Source: Puffinus mauretanicus (taxonomy: Eukaryota; Chordata; Aves; Procellariiformes; Procellariidae). Taken from it: DNA of 64,000 nt. The notes under the pieces are model-generated. The model made no database searches. It saw nothing but the letters and a program-made list of their open reading frames with translations, and was not told the origin of the DNA. Position 1 is the first letter of the stretch; each line of letters begins with the position of its first letter. The stretch covers positions 8,847,501 to 8,911,500 of the forward strand of contig JAJKFH010003627.1 in assembly GCA_023333565.1 (NCBI GenBank), in the 5' to 3' direction. Positions 34,186-44,700 of the stretch are shown in pieces. Made by a program: the position numbers and the translations under genes.

Positions 34186-34557
34186 CTCTGCCGTCTCCCT
34201 GCCTCCCTCCGCCGGGGCCGTCGCAGGCCCCGGGGACATGGGGGCCGGCTGGCGAGCCGCGCCGAGCCCGTGCGAGTCCTTACGTCACCGCCCAGGGCCC
34301 TCCACGTCCATCCCGGGGCTCTCGAGTGCTCCTTGCGAACGTGCCAAATCCCAGGGCCGCCTCCGCTCGGCCCCGCTTCACACGTGCTCCCCTGGCCGGA
34401 GCCGGCCGCCGGGGCACAGCCCAGGCCGGGCAAGCCCCCCCCCCTCATGGCCCGCCGGCCCCCCGGGCCCTGCCTGCGGCGGGGTCCGGAGGTGTCTGGG
34501 CAGGCTGCGCGCCCCGGGATGCCGCCTGCCGTGTCATCTGCCCCGGCAGCGCTCAAC
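34186..34557 (-). other. ARTN: Candidate ARTN 5' non-coding exon (distal, TATA-driven)
   Basis: A strong minus-strand donor (GCAGAG|GTAAGG) ends at 34,186, about 370 nt downstream of where a TATA box at 34,588-34,581 would place the start of transcription. Together these look like a first exon. The 5' end is inferred from TATA spacing. Confidence 0.4.
34280..34287 (-). promoter_or_regulatory. CRE-like site TGACGTAA
   Basis: The minus strand reads TGACGTAA, one base from the full CREB/ATF palindrome. It lies in the CpG island, inside the candidate distal first exon. Confidence 0.45.
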
Positions 34558-34580
34558 CGCCTCGGCGCAACCTCCCCGGG

Positions 34581-34588
34581 CTTATATA
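34581..34588 (-). promoter_or_regulatory. TATA box TATATAAG
   Basis: A consensus TATA element on the minus strand in otherwise very GC-rich DNA, followed downstream by GC-rich sequence and a good splice donor. It reads TATATAAC on the plus strand, so direction is not certain; the minus reading fits ARTN. Confidence 0.5.
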
Positions 34589-34799
34589 ACTCCCCGGCTG
34601 GAGCGGGGCCAGCCGCTCGATCGCCGGCTGTGCCGCGGCTGCACACCGACCCCGGGTCGCCCGTGGGGTCTGCCCCGGCACCCGGGCCCCCCGCCTGGCG
34701 TTAACTGCTTCCCCGCCGCACAGCAGCCCAGACCCCGCGGTCCTGCAGCGGGAGGGCCGGCAGGCGTGTGCGAGCCACCGGCGGAGCCGGCCACCTCAT

Positions 34800-34823
34800 C
34801 TTGTCTCATCTCATCTCATCTCG
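34800..34823 (+). repeat. Short (TCTCA)n tract
   Basis: About four TCTCA units. It marks the abrupt end of the CpG island. Confidence 0.7.
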
Positions 34824-37361
34824 TTGGATTATCCAGTGCAGGGATGACAACTCTCACGTCCTTCCTGCGGCATCACCTGCCGGGGAATGTGCTGACACAG
34901 GCGGTGCCGACTAAGCCGTCCCCGCCACTGCTAGCAGGGATGGTGGAGGCGGCACGCGGCCTGGAGCTGCTGCCCTTGCCCTGGTGTGGCACCAAGTGGC
35001 CCTGGTCCCCCCCTGCTCTCAGCACAGGCAGCTTGGCCAAGCCTGTGGCTGTGGGTGGCTTCATGCCGGCTAGTGGGACTGTGTGGGAGGGTGGCCTCTG
35101 CCGTGGGGCTGCACTGCCCCATGGCTGTGGCCTGAGGCTGCTCCCATCCGTGATGCCCTCATGGGAGCTGGTAGAGGTGATGCCCTGGATGCCTCAGCCC
35201 AGCAGAGGTTTGGAGGCACAGGAGCATCCCTGGGGTTGGGAATGAGCCAGGGGTCGGGGACGGGGGACAAGGAATAGGATTCTCAGCTTTGCAGGGCTGC
35301 AGACTAACGGGGCTGCCTGCTTGGAAAGTTTCTGCGTGAGTGGCATGTCTTGCTCCACGTTGCCTGGCTGTCCCCGCGGGGCCGGGACTGGCCACAGCCC
35401 TACCCATGCAGGGGGAGCTGCCCCAGGAGGGGACAGCCCTTGGGGCTTGGAGACAGCCCCAGGTGCTGGCTCACCCCAGGGGTTGCCCCCTCCCACCTTC
35501 CTGCAGGTTGGGCTGGTCCTCATGTCCCCAGGGCACAGCCGGGAGCTGCTGTGGGTGTGACGCTGGTGGTGGGCAGGGGGCTGTGTGGGGCACGGCACAG
35601 GGGGATATCCAGGGGACCCCCATACAGGTGGGCCTACAGCGTCCCCTGGTCCTGTGAAAGGGGTGGGTGTGCAAAGCTGTGCAAAGCCTGGCCTCTGTCC
35701 TCTTCCAGATGTGCCCCCTTCGTGGCTGCTACCCCAGACACACGGGGCCCTGGCTCCCTCCTCTGGCCTCTGGCCCTTGTCCTGGGAGATGTGACCCTGC
35801 TGTTGCTGTCAGCCCCACTAATGTCCTGCCAGCGGCACCTCCTCCCTGTCCCCCCGGGAGATCACAGTGGCAGGAGGTGGCATGTCCCAGCGCTGTGCCT
35901 GAATCTGGGCGCTGCTCTCTCCCCTTGGGCTCCCAGGAGTATCGGCTCTGCCCTTGGGAGTGCTAAGCGTGTGCCGGGCCCCACAGGGTGCTGGGGTGCA
36001 GGGCAGGGTCCCCAGCCCCATGGGTCTCCAGACAGATGGGTGACCTGCTCCTGTTGGCAGCGGCTGGCTTGGCACCTGCATCAGCCTGTGCTCCTGCACC
36101 CCTAGGGCTGGGGTGTCCCCGTGCCCCTCATCTGGTCTGGAATGAGCCCTGCAGGGCCAGGGCCCGCTGTGACGTCTGTCCCTGAAGGTGCCACCCTTGC
36201 GCGAGGCGGGATGGGGGTGATGCAGTCCAGACAGATGGCAGGACTGAGCACACTGTGGCCGCTGCCGTGCCTGTGCAAGGCCATGGCTGGGTGTGACAAA
36301 ACACATGTGGGAGAGAGCTGTGACGCAGACGGACCAACCAGTTGCATTGTCCCCATCTCAGCGGTGATGTGGCTCCTTCGGGGACGCCTGCTCCAGACAA
36401 GTGTCTTTGTCTCTGCTGACCTGAACCTCCCACAGGCTGTGCCCATGTGCCCCGGTCCCAGGCTCTGCACTCTCCTCCTCCGCAGCCCTCCCAAAACCAG
36501 GATGGGACACGGGCCACCCCTGGGGCTGGCCCAGCCCGATGGCAACGGTGGCCCTGCTCTTTAAAGGCTGGGAGGAGAGGAGATGCTCCAGCATCTCCTT
36601 TCTGGGAGGGATCTGGAACTTGCAGCCACGCACGGGGGAGGGTTGGGCAGTTGCCTCTGTGGTGTCCCATTGGTTCTGGAAGGAAGTCACCCCTTGTGTT
36701 TAGGAGCTGGCAGGTGTGGCAGACAGGCCACCCACCAGAAAGCAGCCACCCAGTTCCCTGGGGTGATGGGACTGTCCCCGACTCATCCTGTGGCTTTGGA
36801 AGCCCCGTGGTATCACCAGGGTTTGCCGCAGGGGTTACAGTCCTCCCACTGGGACCTGGCAGGTGTCGGAGCCCGGTCACAGCCTCAGCCCCCGGCTTCC
36901 TAAACCACTTCCTTCCTGGACGCTACAGCGAGAAGGTCACTTGGATGGACATCTGCCTTTGTCGGGGCCACGCCCAGCCCGACTGCTGCTGTGACCCTCA
37001 GCGGGAAGCCACCCTGCTGGCAGGGAGTCCCCGAGAGAGCATGCGGAGTCACAGGCAGCCCGTCCCGGGCAGGATAAGCCCCCACCCCTCTGCCCCCCAA
37101 CATGACATGCACCCAACCCGCAAGCCCCTCTCCCACCCCTTAGGTCACTAGCAAGGAGGAGCACAGCCCTCTCCTGTTCCCAGCGCCAGGCCAGTGGCAT
37201 CGGCCAGTTGCAGCTCCTGGCGGCTGCCTCTGGGTGACTGTGCTGGAGGAGTCAGCAGTGAAACCAGGCTGGGGACAGCCTGAGCAGGGGACTCCCTCTG
37301 CCTCCCCTAAAAAAGGCCAAAGGCAGCAGAAGAAAGAGGCCAGCCAAGCTTGTTTGATAGC

Positions 37362-37367
37362 TTTATT
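37362..37367 (-). terminator. Possible distal polyadenylation signal
   Basis: Minus-strand AATAAAGCTATC followed by pyrimidine-rich sequence (TTTCTTCTG). Upstream in the transcript is an AT-rich tract (about 37,450-37,500) that looks like a 3' UTR end. It could end a very long ST3GAL3 mRNA or an unannotated transcript. Confidence 0.4.
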
Positions 37368-38340
37368 GCTTCTGTGATATGACTGAATTGATGTGACATA
37401 AGCTGGCTTGGAGGAGCCTGCAAGACTCTTGCCCTCCCTGCCTAGAGGGAAAATTTAAAAAAAATCGCAGAAACTAAAACTAATTTTAAAAACTCATTGA
37501 GTTCTTGCATCTCAGCTTGGTACAGTACCAGTGAGTGCACTGGCCTTTGGAGCGAGTCCCTGTGCAGGCTGTGCAAGGAGCCGGTGCCCGGAGGGGCTGG
37601 GTAGTGGCCCAGCTCACCCACACCGAAGGACATGTCTCTAACACTGCGTGTGATGCACACCTGGGCCAATGGCACGTGCCGTGCTGGTGCCGGTGGAGCT
37701 CAGCATGGCGGCCGCCTCCCTGCCAGGCAGTGTGGAAGCCCTTGCTTGTCTCCTGGTGTTGCCCGTACCCAGCTGGCCTGCCCCTGTTCGATACAGACAG
37801 ATAGCCCTGTCCTGACACCTTCCCCCTCTCCCAGCAGCGCCCGCACTGAGGGGTAAAGCAGCACGGCGGGACAGGGCCTCCCCGCTGCTCCCTCCTAGGA
37901 AAAGGAGAGGCTGGAAGCCCAGAAATGCTGGGCCGCAGAGGATCCCGCTGCTGCCTCGTGCTCCCTGGCCGTGGTGCCTCCGTTTGGCACGTCCGAGCTT
38001 GAGGCCACAGCATGGCCGGCCCTAATGGGGTGAGCTGGTGGACGGAGCCCGACGCCAGTGTGGTGGGCACTCGGGAGGGCTGTACGCCACAAATGCACGA
38101 GCAGCCCGTGCTCATGGTGTGGTCGGCGCAGCAGCAGCTCTCTGGCAGCCCCCTCTCCCCCGTGCTGGCTGGCCTGCAGCTCCCCAGACCTGCTCTCTGC
38201 ACCGGCTGGAGCAAAACCCCGCTGCGGGAGCTGGCTCCCCGACCTCCCTGTGCTTCCCTGGCCTCTCTCTAAGCAGGTTCCCTGCCACCCGAGTGGCCTT
38301 TCTGCACCGCAGTGCGTCAGAGGCGCCAGGCAACCCCGCT

Positions 38341-38350
38341 CTATATTTAG
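38341..38350 (+). promoter_or_regulatory. MEF2-like motif CTATATTTAG
   Basis: An exact match to the MEF2 consensus YTAWWWWTAR in GC-rich surroundings. A single motif of this length is weak evidence. Confidence 0.3.
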
Positions 38351-40345
38351 GCTGTGGAGAATTCCCCTGGGCTCTCCCTTCCGAGCTGAAAAGGTGAGTC
38401 ACTGCGAGGGAGAGGCCAAGACTCGCATCCGTCCCACTGACCCTGCTCTGACCCGCGTGCACCGCTCCGAGCTGGCAGGACTGCAGCGTTTCGGAGGGCG
38501 GGAGGTGGCTGCAGGTGCACGCGGGGAGGCAGCCAAAGGAACAGCATCCAGGAGCGAAACCCAGCGCTGCGCACTGCCTCCAGGGCTGGGGTGCGCACCC
38601 CCATCGCCCGGCCGTAGGGCTGCTCCGTGGGTGTGCTTGCCCCACCAATGCCAAATGGGACAGTTAGAGGGGAGCCTTTGGCCCGCAAACAACCCCCCCC
38701 ATCCTCTCTTTCCTTCTGCTTGCAGGTGGTCCTGACCCACCACAGTCACCCTGGGCCACACACTATCTTCCACCTGGAGACCCCCACCAAGGTGGAGGGA
38801 AGGGCTTGGAGTCACCTCCCTGGTCTGCAGCGACAGCTTCCCATCAGGACCTGTCCCTGGCCGTGGTGGGGAGCTGGGATGCCAGCGAAAGCAGAGCAGG
38901 GGCCATGGTCTCTCCTTGGACCTGAAGTCAGCGAGCTGGAAGATAAAGGTGCCCCGTAGCTTTGTAGTGCTCAATGAAACGGACTAAATCAAATTAATGC
39001 CATCACAAGCCTCCATGGGGGTGCTTCCCCTAGGGGCTGGAGAGGAGCCCAGCACGGACACCAAAGGCTCTTCACCCCCCTCCTCCTCCTCCTGGCTGCA
39101 GCCACACGCTCTCTGGCATCTCAGCTCACTGTAGCATATGGATGTGGCCCATCACCCTGTCACTGCCCCAGGGCTCCCACAGCAGCTGGTTAAAGACCCA
39201 GTTCAAGCACCAAGGTGGAGGGCGAGTGCTCACCCTTCGCCAGCCACAACCTCAATCAGGTCCATCCCAGGCACCCCCACTGCCACCGTGACAGGGACTC
39301 TACGGACGATGGTCCCAAGTCCGAGCTGACAGACAGGAACTGCAAAGGGAGTGTCACCTGGCGAGAGCCATGGAAATCCAGTCCTTTGGGCTCCTTGAGC
39401 AGGAAAAACAAATTGGGGAAGAATATTCAAAGGAGTATCTGCTACAGTATATGCTCAAAAACCTGCTGGAAACCCCAGCTGTCCATGCTGGAAACCTCAC
39501 AGAGCATCCTGGGGGGAGGCATGTACCGGGGGGCGGGGCAGGGACCACCTGGCTGGGAGGCCAGAGGGACAGGGGAAGGGACATGGGAAGGAGAAAGGGA
39601 AAGGAAAGCCTCCCAGCATCTGTTCTCTGCAGCCTGGAAGAGGGAGGATCTTTGAGCTGCTCCCAGACTACAAGGCAAGCAGCAGCCACGACCAGAAGCT
39701 GGACAGGACTTGCCCCTGAGTAAGCTCCTTGGCTATGGGCGCACCACGCAGGAGAGGCTCCTGAGGGGCACATCCCATGCCGGTCTGGGGGCAGCACCCC
39801 AGCATCATGTCCTGAGAGCTGCCTCTGCTTGCAGTCTGGTCTCAAACCATTCCATACAGTTTGCTCCTTGCCCCAGGCCTGGATCATTGCCTGCTCCTCC
39901 TGCACGTCCTCTCTGGGGTCTCAGCCCCAGAGCCACAGCCCCCTGCAAGTCAGCGGGAACAGAGGCAACCCAGGGGAACCATGCAAGCCCTGCTGTGAGC
40001 ATCCCTTGTCCATGTTAGGGCCATGTTCTCCCTTCAGCTCAGAGCAAGGCAGACTGCAATCCTTGGGCTACGTCAGATGCAGCACCAGGACCACGAGCCC
40101 AGCCAGCATCCTTCCCGGATCCCCCCTCCACTGACCCCAGCACTGGCTGGCTGCACGCCGGTCCCCAACACACAGGGACTCAGTTCGGGACAATGCCCAT
40201 GGGCGCAGTCCGGCCTGCTCTAGGCTAGGAGAGCATGGGAGCCAATTTCCACCTGTAACCATTCCCCTGGCAATCGCCCTTCTGCCCAAGCTCTCCAGGT
40301 GGATGAAACCACCCCACTGTCCTCACACTCGGCCACGCTGCTCAG

Positions 40346-40351
40346 TTTATT
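40346..40351 (-). terminator. ST3GAL3: ST3GAL3 polyadenylation signal (candidate, distal)
   Basis: Minus-strand AATAAA about 1.3 kb after the stop. It is preceded by a U-rich TTTGTATACGTATTT and followed after some 20 nt by GU-rich sequence, which fits a working site. Confidence 0.6.
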
Positions 40352-41337
40352 CCAGCTCCTCTGAAATACGTATACAAATCAAATGTGCAAATACTGCATC
40401 TTGGGACCAAGACGGCAAAGGAAGGGACGTGCTCCTGAGAGCAGGAGGAGCAGCAGTGCTAGAGCAGCACGGGAGGAGCTTGGAAACGAAGTGAGCAGGG
40501 GCCGAGCAGAAGGTGTGGGTTCCCAGCAGGCCCCCACCCGTGCCAGCAGGCTCCATCATCACTGAGGTCACACATCGCTTAAATAGGGAACATGATCGAG
40601 TCTGGAAAGTAAAACAAACATCTTCGGTGGCCTGCTCTCGAATTGTAAAGCTTCAGATCTCCGCGCAAGATCTGACCTCCTTCCAAAGAATAAATTACTC
40701 CTCTCCCACACAAAAATAAAGCGAGATGCTGTCCAGAAACGGTGACACCAATCTGCACGGACTCCACGGCGGCCCTGCACAGCAGGCACAAACCAAGAGG
40801 CCTGAAAGCCTTGAGCACAACGAGGCAGGTTCCTCAGCGCTGTGACCAGCAGGAAGGTGGGGAGGGTCTGCTGCAGGCAGAGAAAGCCATCAGCTCCCCG
40901 CTCCACCTTGGGGTCAGGGCAGAGGCAGAGCAGGGCAAATGGCTATGGAAAATGCAGCCAGGTAAGTGGCTGCTGCTGCCGCCTCTATGTGGGAAGCAAG
41001 GAAAAGTGCAGAAAAACAAACCCATGCTCATCTCCATCCAGAAGCTCCAAGAGGAGAATGAGGGAAAGCCATTATTCTGCCTTCAAATTATAGCAGCACC
41101 AATGACACTGAACTTTTGGACGGATTTGTTTTCCTGGGGAAAGGTCTGAGGCCGGTGACAACACAGGTGGAGCATGGAGAGGCCAGGCTTTTTGCAGGGC
41201 TGTGCACAAGCAGGCTTTGCCTTGCACCTTGGTATTTCTAGTACGATTCCAGCAGAGTTTCTTTTAAAAAATAATACTTTGTACATTCAGGCATTGCTGC
41301 CTCGGGGCAGCGTCACCTCCCATTTGGCACAAATCGT

Positions 41338-41343
41338 TTTATT
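41338..41343 (-). terminator. ST3GAL3: ST3GAL3 polyadenylation signal (candidate, proximal)
   Basis: Minus-strand AATAAA about 310 nt after the stop codon. If used it gives a short 3' UTR. Confidence 0.5.
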
Positions 41344-41652
41344 CACAAACCTTTCTTCTCCCTCCTGAGTCTTTCCTGTTTAATTCAGGACACAGAAGAT
41401 CCGTCTGCAATGTAGAGTTCAAGAACGGCCCACTCAGTCCCTTGCCCACCTCCTGCCAGCTCTAGGCCCGGAGGCAGCAGATGCAACCCTCGTGCAGACT
41501 GGCAATGTGAGAGGGTCTTCCCAGAGCACCTGGGCATCTCTGTGTGTCTTCAGTGAGGTGGGATTCTTGCGGGGGGCCTGCTCCCAGTGCCTGCTCCCAG
41601 AGCTGCAGCGTGCATCTTTGTCTCCTCCCTTGGAGGCAGTGGCTGCAGCCAC

Positions 41653-41742
41653 TCAAATCCCACTGGTTAGGTCAGTGATGACTCGGGCTTTCACCAGCTT
41701 CCGCAGGAACTCCTTCTCCCGCTGGATATTGTGCGTCCAGGA
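41653..41742 (-). CDS. ST3GAL3: ST3GAL3 last coding exon (sialylmotif VS)
   Basis: 29 codons plus TGA: SWTHNIQREKEFLRKLVKAR then VITDLTSGI. Acceptor is CCTTCCAG. It includes the motif VS His and Glu needed for catalysis in the family. Confidence 0.96.
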   Translation of the reverse strand, partial: SWTHNIQREKEFLRKLVKARVITDLTSGI

Positions 41743-44700
41743 CTGGAAGGAAATGGGAAAGACAGGAGGTGAGCAGCTATCCTGGCCAAGCATGCTCCCA
41801 TTCCCCACGTTGCGGGAGATTCCAGCTGGGGCAGGGCAGTGGCTTCTGCCAAGCAGACAGACCCCACTGCAGACCAGAAGAACCCTGGGAGACCAAGGGC
41901 CTTCTCTTATCTAAAGCCGATACAGCCAGCTGGGTCAGACCTATGTACCTGAGGTAGGAGGTCTGCCCATGGGCTGGGTGAAGTTTTTTTGGCATGGTGA
42001 GATCTGGGCAACCCAGGTACCTTGGGCCGATGTAGCTGGTTACAATGCCCTCCCAAGCCACAGCACACAAGAGTCCAACAGTGATGTGTGCCAGGGAACA
42101 GAGCTGGCAGAGAACACGGTGGCAGGACATTCGTACCCACATACAGTTCCCTGCCAAGGGAGGTCTCTGGGGAATGCATGGGGGTCCATGCAGCTGAAAA
42201 GCCCCAAGACCAGCCCCATCAAGGCCAGCTCTTGCCTCTGCTAGCCCTATCAAGAGGAAATCACAAGTTAAAGGTTACACTAATACAATGTGAAGGGTGA
42301 AATGGTCACATCTCCCAGGCAGGCACTTCAGAGCAATGATTGCTATAGCTGGTGTCAGCCCACCCAGATGTGTTCCCTAGAGCAGGCTTTAGCTGCGACC
42401 AGAGCATCTGCCATCACCCCCCTGTGCTGGTACTATTAAAGCACTTAATGAAAGCAGTAAGTGGTTTGTCCCCTGGGGAGACCAAGGCAGAGCAGGGAAA
42501 AGCAACTTTCCCCAAAATTTCCCAACAGGGCAAGAATCCCAGTAAATGAATCCAGGTCTCCAGCACAGTGCTCTGGCCAGCAGGTAATCTGAGCTCTAAA
42601 TATGATCTGGACCATGATAAAATCACTCTACAGGAGCCTCCCTGAAATGACCTCAACCAACAAAGCACCAGCACAACGAGCCCTCTGAGGGCACTTTGTC
42701 ATAGGTATCTAAACCCAGTTTACCAACTGCAAAACCATGGGCACCTCCCTGCAAAGCACTTGTTGCACCCATCACACATGTGCATGTGGCTCTCCCGTCA
42801 TCTGTGGATGTCTTGTCCTGCCCAGAACAAGCAGCTCTCAGCCACGACTGCTGACTGTGTGGCACAGACAGCTCTGGTCATGGCGTGGAGCCTGCTGCCA
42901 AGAGGTCCAAGGAACTGAAGGTCCCTCTCTGGATCTCCAGCACATTTTGGAAATACGTCTCTTGCTGCTACTGTGCCACTTCCATCCCCTCAGTGCACAG
43001 GAATGACGACAGTTAAAGCTGCTAAGGAAAGTTCAGGCAGGTATTACTTTGTAACCTGTGTTCAAAAGAAGTCTTTGACTTCCTCTGCTTCCAGTGACAC
43101 TGTTACCTGAATGCTGCAAAGGGTGCACCAGCACCAGGAACAACAGGGCCACACGTGGTAAACTCTGCTGGTGCTCTTTGGGACTCCGAAAACGCAGAAG
43201 ACTCCGTCTCTAAACTGAAAAGATGCTGCCCAGAAACAACTCAGTGCCTGGCTTCTGCTAGCATAAAAGCAGAAACTGAAAACTGGCACTGGGAAGAAAG
43301 CTGGCTCGTAAAAGGAAAAAAGTATGAATTTCAGAAAGCAGCAGTGAGAGCGATGGTGGTGCAGAGCAGAGGGAGCTGGGAGAGCAAGGCTGCGTGTGCC
43401 TGTCACTTGGAGCCAGAGAGCCAGGATCCCCCAATGTGCTGGAAACAGTCCTACATGTGCCATGTCAGCGGGGGGTCCCGGGCTTGGCCCCCGCCATGCA
43501 GCAGCGTCTCTCCCAACATAGTCCCTTGCTAGGAATGCACGGCACCGGCAGAGGCAGCCACGTGTGCGTGTGTGCTCCTGCCAACAGGCAGTGAGCAGCT
43601 GTCTGCTGGCACAAAGGCCACGCTGGGAATACCAGGTCTTGATGCATTCACTTACATCTGGCTGGGCTTGTTGTTCAAAGCCTATCTGGAGCGCCAGGGA
43701 GCCTGATGTGCCTGACACATCATAGCACAAGCTAATCCATCTTTCATGTCTTTAAGCCTCATCAAACAGTATGAGAAGTCAACTGATTTCACCCAGTACA
43801 ACCTGCTTGCGTCCCTCGGTATGGTCGGTAACTGAGGAAGCAGCCACTTCCAGGCAAACTCAAACCACCTAAAACCTCACCGCAGGCCACATCCAAGTGC
43901 CTTATCTGACGGCAAGGGGAAATCTGCTTTGTGAATGGTACAAGTGGAGCAGGAATTTAAGTGCAGGAGGTAGATAATAAAATTTTGGGCAATACAATTG
44001 CAGTCTCTCACATTACAGCTAGGTCTGGCTCGAGCACTGACTGCAAGGCTGCTGGCAAGACCTATAAACCTCTGGCTGTTCAGCATCCAGGCTGCTCTAT
44101 ACCCTGGGCACTGCCACAAACTCCTCCTTCCAAGCAGAAAGCCACATGTAAGGGAATTCAGCCTCCCATTTGATCCACGGATCTTAGCGGTGTCTGCGGC
44201 AGCACTCTCAAGTGTTTTGTGGTTGAATGCAAGACCACAGAGGAGGAGGATTCCCTGGTAAGGATGGGCTTTCGTCCCCCCCAAAAGAGCACTAGCAGAG
44301 TGCTCGCTCGGTGCGGTGCTGCTCCCCCCGCCTGACAGCAACACGGGCAGGAGGGATGAGGCATGTCTTCGACACCAGCTCCGGTTACTGATTACAGGAG
44401 AGGGACTCACCCCACTGACAGACAGAGCTAATGAGGCAAAGGAAGCTGCATTCCAGCCCCAGCAGCCGCAGTGGGGAGAAGAGCTGGAGCAGATTTCTCA
44501 AAACTGCCGGAGAGAGGCAGGCACCTCGCTCCCATTGCCCCAACAAGGGAAAGGCAACAAAATACACCCTAAATAGCACCCTGGGGAGCACAGCCTGGGT
44601 AGCACACACTGCCGGCACGGCCCGGCAGGCAGGAGGGCTCTGTGAGCCGGCTGCAGGGTCTCATGAAAAGCCAGGCCTTGGCAGGCTCAGTTTGCTTTGG

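Larger units (their letters stand above)
32380..34780 (-). promoter_or_regulatory. ARTN: Large CpG island, probable ARTN promoter region
   Basis: Extreme GC and CpG density over about 2.4 kb, with several GGGGCGGGGC-type Sp1 boxes near 33,075. Two minus-strand splice donors point toward ARTN. Long open frames here on both strands come from the base composition. Nearest downstream gene on this strand is ARTN, 2.5-5 kb away. Confidence 0.6.
34824..40325. other. Region between ST3GAL3 and the ARTN promoter
   Basis: No protein-coding exon can be supported on either strand. It holds a minus-strand AATAAA with a 3'-UTR-like AT-rich stretch upstream (37,360-37,510), and a MEF2-like site near 38,341 with plus-strand splice-like signals. 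Otherwise it is GC-rich, unremarkable sequence. Confidence 0.65.
40326..41652 (-). other. ST3GAL3: ST3GAL3 3' untranslated region (inferred)
   Basis: This follows the ST3GAL3 stop codon and includes two minus-strand AATAAA signals. The GTGTGAGG run beyond the second suggests cleavage near 40,326. No other gene is seen in it. Confidence 0.6.

Noticed and set aside
31031..35245. Very long open frames (over 700 and over 870 codons) on opposite strands
   Set aside because: They overlap each other on opposite strands, have extreme Pro/Gly/Ala/Arg content, and lie in a CpG island where stop codons are rare. No domain or family signature; no intron logic.
43062..43730. 222-codon open frame in the ST3GAL3 intron
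   Set aside because: Low-quality Cys/Ser/Phe-rich composition, no known motif, no splice context. Chance frame.
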